Origin: Bathynomus jamesi
Lineage: Eukaryota > Arthropoda > Malacostraca > Isopoda > Cirolanidae
DNA length: 64,000 nucleotides
NCBI GenBank assembly: GCA_023014485.1
Contig: JAJOZX010003313.1
Location: 254,501-318,500, forward strand
Direction of reading: 5' to 3'
Below the pieces are notes generated by a model. The model was not told the origin of the DNA and did not search any database. It was given only the letters and a program-made list of their open reading frames with translations. A program made the translations under genes and the position numbers. This document shows positions 56,030-64,000 of this stretch, piece after piece. Every line of letters starts with the position of its first letter. Position 1 is the stretch's first letter.

Positions 56030-57232
56030 TTACTTGTCTTACTTGATACTTTCGAACGAGACTGCTCAGGATCAACCTGTGGTCGACCCCTCTGCAGCAA
56101 CCCATCTCATTTGTGGGATTTGGAGGAGAGAGTTAGTTTCCATTTTCCTCCTGCCCTCGTAGCCAGCCGTGCATGGTTGGTCAGGAACTTTGCTCAAGAA
56201 CCTGTCCAGTTAGTTCTCAAAATTATTCAGGTTGGTGCGCTGGAGGTTCCTCAGTTCTTTCGGCAGCACGTTAAAGAGTTTTGAGGCCCCTTTCCCATCC
56301 CAGCTGAGACAATATAAAATTTGCCTCTATCATTCCAGTGTTTCTATTTCATTTTTAAAGTTTGAGACACCTCCCGAGAGTATTTTCTACGTGTATATTA
56401 TTGCGTATCGCTCACGTTTTCTCTCTCGGAGGATAATTTCAGGGTTTGTAATCGAGACCAGTAGTTTTCATCTTCCGTTTCCTCTATCTTAGACGTAAAA
56501 ATCCTTTGTATAACTTCCATGTTTGCAGGATCTAGTTTTCTGTATGGGCTTCTGAGTACTGAGCAATACTCACTTACGGACAGGACTAAACTCTCCCATA
56601 CTATTAACATGATGTTTACTTTTCTACTACGGAAGCTCCTCCAGATAATTCCCATCATATCTCTAGCTGTTATAACTTTAACGTTGTTGTCTTCTCTGAA
56701 TTCTACATCCGATGACATTATTACTCGAAAATCCCTGACCTGCGGGTTTAGGGTTATCCGATTGTCTTATACTGTTTTGTATCCTTTCTTTTGTAGCCCC
56801 CTTTCGTTACCTTATCTTATAAACTTGAATTTTTCTTCGTTGATCGTCGTACTGTTGTCTTCCACCCACTAGAATAATGTTTCAATGTTGTTTTGTAATT
56901 TTTCTTCGTCACCCCTATTCGATATTTCCTCGTATAGCTTTGTCATTCGCGAAGCATGATACGACACTGTCATTAATATCTGTATCAATGTCCGCAATCA
57001 TTACGATAAACATTGAGGGAAGGAACTAATACTGTACCGTGTGAGACAAGCTGACAACTTGAGATTTCAGATTTAACTCCATTTACTTCCACGGTGCGTG
57101 TTCTTTGAGTCAGAAAATTAAATATCCCTCGTCCCAACTTTCCAATAATTTCTGTATGCTTAAGCTTGTGCTATAATTCCATGATCACTTTTATCGAAGG
57201 CTTTAGCAAAATCGGTGCATATTACATATATA
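56030..57232 (-). pseudogene. LINE reverse transcriptase fragment, 3' part
   Basis: Minus strand, several frames. CTDFAKAFDKSDHGII near 57170-57215 has the palm motif with catalytic D. A degraded SGVPQGT region follows near 57040-57060, then FANDKAI in place of FADDT near 56945. SSDVEFREDNNVKVITARDM and WESLVLSVSEYCSVLRSPYR then NMEVIQRIFTSKI lie at 56480-56718, and a C-terminal part with QIPQMRWVAAEG lies near 56080-56110. It is cut at its 5' side by the mariner at 57233. Resembles CR1/Jockey-type elements; clade not certain. Confidence 0.65.
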
Positions 57233-57805
57233 CAGGGTGTCCGAGAATTATCTGTACAATTTTTGGCTGTTATTAAAAGTGAACCATGAAGTGTAGAAAT
57301 TCCAGTGTTGTCCCATTTTACAGAGAATCTCATTAAGTTTTTTCTGATACCACGTTTTGACAAGTTTTTTAGAAATGTACGCGGGTGACAGACATTGATG
57401 ATTTAAAAGCAAGAATCACAGCTGCTATTGAGCGAATTGATGTGGATATGCTGCAGCGTACATGGCAACATTTGGAGTATCGATTGGATGTTTTGCGAAT
57501 CACTAATGGTGCACATATCGAATGTTTGTAACAACGTTACTTTAATAAAAGAAACTTTTGAAAATACAGATTCTAAATAATCTTGTTTAAGAATTTTACG
57601 TGTGTTATCAAGAATTTTATTAAAAGATGAATTGTACAGATAATGTTCGGACACACTGGAATTTCTAAAAAAACTTGTCAAAACGTGGTATCAGAAAAAA
57701 CTTAATGAGATTCTCTGTAAAATGGGACAACACTGGAATTTCTACACTTCATGGTTCACTTTTAATAACAGCCAAAAATTGTACAGATAATTCTCGGACA
57801 CCCTG
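57233..57805. mobile_element. Foldback mariner with 145-bp inverted ends
   Basis: CAGGGTGTCCGAGAATTATC at 57233 with an inverted copy ending 57805 and TA flanks. Arms are 145 bp (57233-57377 and 57661-57805). The left arm joins directly to coding sequence for a transposase C-terminus: TDIDDLKARITAAIERIDVD and MLQRTWQHLEYRLDVL, then GAHIECL and stop near 57531. A third partial end (ACAGATAATGTTCGGACAC) lies inside at about 57636-57655. It sits in the LINE RT gene. Confidence 0.75.
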
Positions 57806-57814
57806 TATATATAT

Positions 57815-58440
57815 ATGGGAACGAACTTAGAATGGTTCCCTGAGTTTTTTATGATACACACAGACCGTGCATGGAACAAGGAACTCTTCTGGGATAATTA
57901 AATCCACTATAGTAGATTTAATTATCCCAGAAGAGTTCCTTGTTCCATGCACGATCTGTGTGTATCATAAAAAACTCAGGGAACCATTCTGAGTTCATTC
58001 CCATCATGAAACGGACATGTTATGTGCCTTGAAAAGTGGACGCTCAATTCTGCCAGTTGAGGTTTGTTTTGGTTTTGGCTAAAAATATAATAGTTACCCC
58101 CTTTTTCTTTGATTTATTCAATCCGACGTGAATGCAACGAGTCTTTTACTTATATTAAGGTTCTAAATGTAGTGGGGCTAGGCTGCTTTAAACCCTAGAT
58201 CCATGTCCAAAAGCTGGATCCTGTCTGCTTTGCAGATAGCTGGTGAGGGAAGCTATATTTATGGGACCTCTTTGCGAGAGACCCGTTGCCCACGTCGGGC
58301 TTGCATCATGAAAAAGAAAAACTATGGTATTTGTCATTTACCATTACTTATTCGGACTATAGTGGATTTAATTATCCCAGAAGAGTTCCTTGTTCCATGC
58401 ACGGTCTGTGTGTATCATATACATATATATATATATATAT
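57815..58440. mobile_element. Foldback repeat F, copy 2
   Basis: 57815-58004 is a near-perfect palindrome with ~95-bp arms and essentially no loop (centre near 57910, CTATAG). About 180 bp further on, 58190-58432 carries the centre and right arm seen in copy 1 at 41933-42278 (TCTGCTTTGCAGATAGCTGG, CATGAAAAAGAAAAACTATG, ACTATAGTGGATTTAATTAT). Together they look like one rearranged element. A (TA)n tract follows at 58428-58442. Confidence 0.6.
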
Positions 58441-58601
58441 ATACGGACTACATATACGAGTAAGGAGGAAAAGGGTCATAAAACCGAGAAGGATCAGATT
58501 TTGCAGAATAAATTAGAAAAGCAGAAAGGGAAGAAGAAAAAAAGGGGAAAACTATGGCAAAAATTATGAAAAATATATAAACTGCTTTTAAATCCAGAAA
58601 G

Positions 58602-59560
58602 ATGAATAGAGAGAGACTATATTTAATGGAATACGCCGCCGCTTACCAGCCCCGCAAGTGTGAAAATGAAGCGGACCAGACCACTAGCTTAAAATGCATT
58701 CTGCGCAATACATTTAAACACTATGAATGCGCAAACTTATTAAAAAAGAATAGACAAATGATGAATAGAACGAATAACAAAATCAGTGACCTTTATGGCT
58801 TCGTTCGCGTTAAGTGCGTGGAAAACAACAGAAAGTCGTAAGAAGTTCCTCGATAGAAAGTCATGAAACGGCAGAAAACGCCGACACAATGACAATGGGT
58901 TTCGGGACACCGAGAGGAACACGCTAGGGTGCAGAAGAAACTTTAGACGAAGAAATATCCCCTTCACTAGATAGCAACATTACAAATAAAAACGAAAGTA
59001 CACCAAAGATGGAAAAACACTGAGTAGGGAAGAAGTAATGCTCGAACAAAAAAAAGCAATTTAATATCACGGGACTCATTATGAATCTCAAAGATGGATC
59101 ATATGCGAATACGACAAAATAGGATCGTGTAAATATGACTTCGGACGCGCGTATAGTGATGCTAAAAAACGTTTCACCTGATGAGGAACGGAATTTGCCA
59201 ATATGGATAGGGCTGTTACTACTTTCATTCTGGTGCAGACATTCAATTCATGAAACTAAATGCTTCAATATGGAATGCCCTTATTTTCACATTAAGAGTA
59301 TACAAAGAAGAAATAAGAATAAGAATGACAAAAGAACAACTGTCACTCTTAACGAGAAAAGCCCGGACTTCGCAGATATATGCACATCAACACGCGTAAC
59401 GATCCACCCGTCCAATACCACCCACCATTACCTCTCCAACCACAATGGTACCCAGGGCCACATCCTCAGTATTCTCAATTGCAACGGCCCATCCAATAAC
59501 ACCGACCGGGGAACGACAAAATCGATCGAACACAAAGACTTTTTAAACCTCCGAATTTAA
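58602..59560 (+). pseudogene. Retroelement ORF1-like remnant with CCCH fingers
   Basis: Three CCCH-like segments occur in different frames and in collinear order: IICEYDKIGSCKYDFG near 59100-59145, GICQYGSGCYYFH near 59192-59230, and CRHSIHETKCFNMECPYFH near 59232-59288. A proline-rich tail (QYHPPLPLQPQWYPGPHPQY, third frame) follows near 59415-59475. Such CCCH-rich proteins are seen as gag-like ORF1 products of some arthropod non-LTR elements. Frameshifts between fingers mean it is broken. The basic 79-codon frame at 58602 may be its N-terminal part. A host RNA-binding gene is possible but less likely in this context. Confidence 0.4.
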
Positions 59561-59572
59561 TATATAGGGATA

Positions 59573-60504
59573 GGGTGTCCATAAATGATTACCCTGATTA
59601 AAGCATGCTATAACTTTTAAATAAACACTCGTATTCAAACACAGTTTTAATCATAAGTAGATAAACATACAAAGTTTTGTTACATAGTTAATGAACTTAA
59701 TAAGTTTCCACATGTGCACCCCTAGTGGCACGTAAAATGTCTAAACGGTATTCACACTCACGCCACACATTTTCCAACATTTGTAGGTTAACTGTTGCAA
59801 TTGCATCCGTAATGCGTTCTCGCAATGTCCTGATATCTGGAACAACTGTTGCATAAACCAAATCTTTAACATGACCCCAGAGAAAGAAATCCAGCGGGGT
59901 AATGTCTGGTGATCTTGGGGGCCATGGGATTGGCCCGTCCCTGCCAATCCATCGATTTGGAAATGTTGCGTCGAGAGTTTCACGAACAACATGCGCCCAA
60001 TGAGGGGGTGCCCCATCTTGTTGGAAGATGACAGTTGGCTGCCTGTCCTGCAGCTGGGGGATGGCGTAATTGGTGAGCATATCCAGGTACACAGTTGCGG
60101 AAACAGTGTTCTCAGTGTTTCCACCGTCCCATCGGAAACTGATGGTCTACCACTGCTCTTTCCCTTTTCCACGTTTCCAGTTTCCAAGAACATTTTCATC
60201 CACGACTTAATTAACTTCAAATCAGGTGGATTCTTTCCATACTTTGTTCTGAACCTTCGCTGAACACTGACAGGAGACTTTGTTTCTGCAAGCCACACAA
60301 CACATTGTGCCTTCTCTGTCACAGACGCCATCTTAACTGAACAGCTACTACAGCGCCCCTAGTGGCGAATGCGGTAGACGAAACACACCAGCACAGAAAC
60401 TCTATGCGTGTACGAGATCACCTGTAAAAAGATTACGGATGTAAAATTCGTCATTAAAACATGAGCGCATACTGTTTTCAGGGTAAACATTTATGGACAC
60501 CCTG
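59573..60504 (-). mobile_element. DD41D mariner with internal deletion
   Basis: Ends GGGTGTCCATAAATGATTAC (59573) and inverted GTAAACATTTATGGACACCC to 60504, TA on both sides; the left end has lost the usual CA. 932 bp against about 1.3 kb for an intact element. Confidence 0.85.
59697..60331 (-). pseudogene. Mariner (DD41D) transposase lacking its middle
   Basis: The N-terminal frame (from ATG at 60331) reads MASVTEKAQCVVWLAETKS, then RRFRTKYGKNPPDLKLIKSW and KGKSSGRPSVSDGTVETLR, a complete helix-turn-helix region of ~75 residues. It joins, in a shifted frame, to TVSATVYLDMLTNYAIPQL and continues to the stop at 59697. That part has the second D in FQQDGAPPHW and the third D in RSPDITPLDFFLWG, 41 residues apart, and ends RGAHVETY. 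Roughly 130 residues with the first catalytic D are missing, so no activity is possible. Confidence 0.85.
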
Positions 60505-60917
60505 TATAAATATAATGTGTTTAATGCAAACACACTTGCATCAATGATCAATGCATGGCGTCAATAACTTCGAATGTGTATTTAGACTTGATACAGCTGT
60601 TTATCGCATTTGCGTAATATGTACTGGGATTCTGCGAACAAGCTTAGGATTATCCGAAAATACCAAGTTCTTTACAGACATGATCTGAATGGTCTATTTC
60701 TGTGATAGGGAATTTAGCGGCCAAATGGAAACTATATAAAGAACGTACTGACTTTTAATGCGGGGACGTCAGCCGTGCCCAAAACGCTTCGTCTTGCGCG
60801 TGTTTATTTTCATCTGTTTATGATTAGTTCAAAAGTTATGGCGTGGACCTACATCTGACCTTTGAACTCTGTGAACTTGACCTTTGATACAGGAACTCCA
60901 AATCTTGTGATGATCCA

Positions 60918-60948
<31 letters not shown>

Positions 60949-61099
60949 TGTGTGTGTGGTTTCATTAATTTATATTGAAGGGTTCAAAAATTATAGCCTG
61001 AACACGATAAAACTCCATTTGACCTTCAACCTCTATTTTTAACTTTGACCTTTGATGCAGAAACCTGATTCTTGCTCATAATACTTCATCTTGTGATGA

Positions 61100-61146
<47 letters not shown>

Positions 61147-61847
61147 AGTTTCATCGTTTTATGTTAAGCGGTTCAAAAGTCAGTCTGGACATGAAAATGT
61201 AACGAAAAGACGGATGAACGGACAAGTGCAAATCAGTATGACCCCTCCAAATGTATTTGGTGGAGGACATAAAACCCCTAAAACTACTACTAACTAATTT
61301 TCCTATATTTCTATAAAGTATTTTTTCGCCGATCTCTTTTTTTCATGACTTTGCACATCACCTGAACGATTCTCACCTCCCTTCCCAATAAATGTGGACT
61401 GGTAAATATATTTTTTTTTTACTTCCCTCGGGCCAAATAACGGGCAAGTGTCCTGTTTGGAATTACACTACAAATGACTAGGTAAGCGCTGGGAAGATGA
61501 ATCACCTTTAAAGGGGTCCCTGTACGTCTGCCGTCTGGATTGAACGGCGAACAAGACCATAATTAGAGCTCAAGGATTCTTGAGTAACGCTCGGGAAGCA
61601 TCGCCTGCCTCGAATCAAAAATGTTTCGGCAGGTATTAATAATAATACAACCGGCGAGAAACCTAGCAACAAATGTTTTATGATCCATTACTACGTCAAC
61701 ACTGTAAAAAGAATTTAAATGAACAGTAATTGACCACCATTTGCAACAACAGTATTTTCCAGTTAAAAAAAAGGAAAATATATTACGAAATTTTAATTAG
61801 ATAAAATACAAGAGTGGATTTTGCTGTTGTTTTAGTATTAACATTTT
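60505..61847. other. Intergenic; ~190-bp duplicated block with (TG)n
   Basis: Between about 60825 and 61285 a unit recurs: GGTTCAAAAGTTATGGCGTG-like, TTGACCTTTGATACAGGAAC, AAATCTTGTGATGATCC then (TG)n at 60919-60958 and 61103-61145. The end (GATGAACGGACAAGTGCAAA, CCCCTCCAAATGTATTTGG) resembles 32790-32850. Nothing else recognised. Confidence 0.5.
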
Positions 61848-62050
61848 GGATCAATGAAAGAAAACCACCCCCAGCCTTCTTTAGTTAGCTTTATAAGGCT
61901 AACTAACGAAAATATCACGACCTAACCTAACCAATCGTTAGATCAACTGTACGCCCTTGACGATTGGTTAGGTTAGGTCGTTATATTTCCGTTAGTTAGC
62001 CTTATAAAGCTAACTAAAGAAGGCTGGGGGTGGCTTTCTTTCACTGATCC
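61848..62050. mobile_element. Palindromic MITE, copy 3
   Basis: 203 bp, the same length as copy 1, with a perfect 8-bp target duplication AACATTTT (61840-61847 and 62051-62058). Ends GGATCA/TGATCC. The sub-terminal 17 bp (left: ATGAAAGAAAACCACCC) matches its own right arm at 15 of 17 positions but not copies 1 or 2. The interior arms (TTCTTTAGTTAGCTTTATAA, GGCTAACTAACGAAAATATC, ACGACCTAACCTAACCAATC) are identical to copy 1. Confidence 0.88.
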
Positions 62051-62058
62051 AACATTTT

Positions 62059-62748
62059 TATCACACAGTTTAACAATACCGTTATTTTAATTGGTTTACA
62101 ATGCCCATGTAACGGACACCCCCAAAAATTAATTTGAATGATGCAGTCCCCTACTACTTTAGTAGTATATACTTGTTCAAACAGTGATTGCAAACTAAAA
62201 CTGCGCAGTAACAGCAGATAAACTGTTAATTTAAAAGATAAAAACTGCAAATCTTCAAATCATAGGTGCACTGCTATTCTAACAGGGAAAATACATGTGG
62301 TTTAAAAATGACTAACCAGTATATTTACAGTAATTGTTAATTCATCAAATTAGTACTGTGAACACTCTGGACTTCCGGCCGCCTGGCAGATGCGAGGGTA
62401 GGATAGAGTTTTGATGCGAAACATGTAAGTAGTAATCCAGTGTGTTAATTTAATCCTCTAACTCCCAGAAAATTTTCAAACAATTTTTACCACGGGGGTA
62501 CATTTGGACCCCAAAGTCGGAAATGTAATAAAGGATGCAATAAACATTAATTATACATATTAACATATAATACATTATAACCGAAAAGAAGCCCTTACAT
62601 GCAGTTTGCAAGTTAAAAAAAAAAAAAAGTTTAAATGGGTCCTATTACAGATACAAAAAAAAAATGAAAAAATACAAAAATCCTTTGTAATATAGAACTA
62701 ACAATTTTGGTGAAATTATATATACACATATATATATATATATATATA
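62059..62748. other. Intergenic, AT-rich
   Basis: No gene; short poly-A runs and a (TA)n tract near 62719-62748 next to the Tc1 end. Confidence 0.5.
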
Positions 62749-64000
62749 CAGTGCCCGCGAAAAGTATCCGATCACCCTTGAAATTTGTATTTTTTACATA
62801 AAAAACAATGTTTAAATGTATACTAACCTTATATTAGTATTTTGTCATCTGTCCTTTGGTTTGGATGACTTGTTCTAGACGTTTTGGCATGGATTTAATC
62901 AAGTTTTGACAAACTTCCACTGATATTTCCTTGCACCATACCTTTTTGATGGCCTCTTGTAATTTTTCGACTGAGCCAGTGTCGTGGCATTCAACCTTAT
63001 TTTTTATTATTAGCCACAGATTTTCTATCGGATTGAGATCTGGACTATTACCAGGCCAATCCAAAATATCAAATTTATTGTCAGTAATCCATTTTGTCAC
63101 TATTTTGGCCCTGTGACATGGTGCACCATCATGCATGTATGTTTTTGTCCTTTGGATTGCCATTGCCATTGGAAGTTTATCCTGTAGCATTGCTAAATAC
63201 CGTGCACCATTCATAGTTGTGTTCTTCGGAAGAAAATATAAGTTTCCACGCCCATAGTAACCGAAACAACCCCAAACCATCACACTTGGAGGGTGTTTCA
63301 TTGTCTTTAGGGTGTATTTAGGGTCCATCCTATTTGAGCCAATAGGCCGGCGAACCTTTTTTGGACAACTTCTGAATGTCAAAAATGTCGACTCATCGCT
63401 AAATAAAACCTTCTTCCAGTCATCAACAGTCCAATGAATGTATTTTTTACAAAATGCGACACGTTTTTTACGCATTTTTTCATTAATGAACGGTTTCTTA
63501 GCAGCATGGCGAGATGGTAATCCGAGTTCTTTTTGGAGCCGCTCCTGGATAGTTCGTTCAGAAACACCAGATAACAAATTATTCATATTAAATTTTATTT
63601 CTTTCGCAGTTATTGTTGGGTTTTTCAATACTAAACGTTTCATAAGTTTGTCTGTTCGCGAATTTGTTTTTCTCGGTCTGCCAGATCGTTTTTTAGGGAC
63701 TGGCGTGGTTAGGCCACCATTGTTCTTAGCCCGTGAAACCCATAAATTAACGGTACTTTGGGATATGTTTAATTCCTTAGCTATCTGTCTCTGTGATTTC
63801 CCACATGCATGCAAAGCAACAATAGCACCTCGACAATCACTCTTAAGTTGTTTTTTAGCACACATTATATATAAATTTTATTTACACCACTTTCTGTAAA
63901 AAAAAAAAAAATCAAGAAATTTACACAAACAGTGAAATCTGACAAATTTGAGACACAGCCACCCGCAACGAAGGCTACCAGAACACTAATTTGAGAATGC
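62749..64000 (-). mobile_element. Tc1-like transposon, cut by window end
   Basis: One terminal repeat, CAGTGCCCGCGAAAAGTATC then CGATCACCC, begins at 62749 after a (TA)n tract. This is the 3' end of the minus-strand gene. The other terminal repeat should lie beyond 64000; I did not find its inverted copy inside the window. The 135 bp upstream of the gene look like a normal 5' leader. Confidence 0.8.
62834..63865 (-). CDS. Tc1-like transposase (DD34E), intact
   Basis: 343 residues with no stop or shift, starting MCAKKQLKSDCRGAIVAL. First helix-turn-helix about residues 10-45 (GKSQRQIAKELNISQSTV), GRPRK hook at 62-66, second helix-turn-helix about 72-115. Catalytic D157 in LFSDES, D246 in MHDGAPCH and E281 in [11 protein letters not shown], with 34 residues between the last two (DD34E). 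VWGCF at 197-201. Distinct from the transposase at 33190: its base use is AT-rich like its surroundings and its ends differ. Would cut and paste its own element at TA sites if expressed. Confidence 0.92.
   Translation of the reverse strand: MCAKKQLKSDCRGAIVALHACGKSQRQIAKELNISQSTVNLWVSRAKNNGGLTTPVPKKRSGRPRKTNSRTDKLMKRLVLKNPTITAKEIKFNMNNLLSGVSERTIQERLQKELGLPSRHAAKKPFINEKMRKKRVAFCKKYIHWTVDDWKKVLFSDESTFLTFRSCPKKVRRPIGSNRMDPKYTLKTMKHPPSVMVWGCFGYYGRGNLYFLPKNTTMNGARYLAMLQDKLPMAMAIQRTKTYMHDGAPCHRAKIVTKWITDNKFDILDWPGNSPDLNPIENLWLIIKNKVECHDTGSVEKLQEAIKKVWCKEISVEVCQNLIKSMPKRLEQVIQTKGQMTKY

Noticed and set aside
59175..59205. Hammerhead core from CTGATGAGGAAC
   Set aside because: No helix II or GAAA in the right place; it lies in former coding sequence.

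Overview
This window looks like intergenic, repeat-saturated DNA from an animal nuclear genome, most likely an arthropod and plausibly a decapod crustacean. It is AT-rich and packed with long (TA)n, (TG/CA)n, (GA)n and poly-G microsatellites. It carries tRNA-derived and 5S-rRNA-derived SINEs, non-LTR retrotransposons, and many Tc1/mariner and hAT elements. Short TTAGG-type stretches and the LINE and SINE types fit arthropods, but the species call is inference. I found no convincing host protein-coding gene, genuine tRNA or rRNA gene, CRISPR array or operon. Everything with coding character is a mobile element or its debris.

Layout. 1-11 kb: microsatellites, two 5S-derived SINEs, three tRNA-type SINEs, a 3' LINE tail split by a hAT MITE, and a second hAT-like MITE. 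11-16 kb: a Penelope-like palindrome with a hammerhead-like motif, a decayed Tc1 gene, a tandemly duplicated locus whose two copies received different insertions, and two foldback mariners. 19.5-24.8 kb: a SINE, a 57-bp MITE, a mariner deletion derivative coding only a DNA-binding domain, a second Penelope-like palindrome with two hammerhead-like motifs, a ~105-bp tandem satellite, a mariner split by a hAT MITE, and a hAT derivative coding only a BED finger. 25.3-28.2 kb: a DNA transposon with ~0.4-kb terminal inverted repeats and a broken intron-containing gene with XPG/FEN-like and cysteine-rich parts (Academ-like). 29.1-32.8 kb: a decayed LINE with endonuclease, reverse transcriptase and RNase H remains. 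33.0-34.3 kb: a complete Tc1 element with an intact 343-residue transposase. 37.6-39.0 kb: a palindromic MITE and a foldback Tc1. 41.4-48.7 kb: SINE, foldback repeat, hAT MITE, and a LINE interrupted by a DD41D mariner. 49-64 kb: more SINEs, two further copies of the palindromic MITE, another LINE fragment, two mariner derivatives, a CCCH-finger retroelement remnant, and an intact Tc1 transposase running to the window edge.

The most interesting signals are these. (1) A MITE family present three times with 8-bp target duplications; two copies have exactly equal length and identical interior arms, but the sub-terminal ~17 bp differs between copies while matching as an inverted repeat within each copy. 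(2) Hammerhead-like ribozyme cores in two Penelope-like repeats whose helices I and II covary. (3) Several unrelated Tc1/mariner families that have independently become foldback elements by inverted duplication of one end. (4) Deletion derivatives that keep only the DNA-binding domain of a transposase. Where a reading frame is called broken, this is read directly from the sequence; family names rest on recognised motifs and not on database searches.
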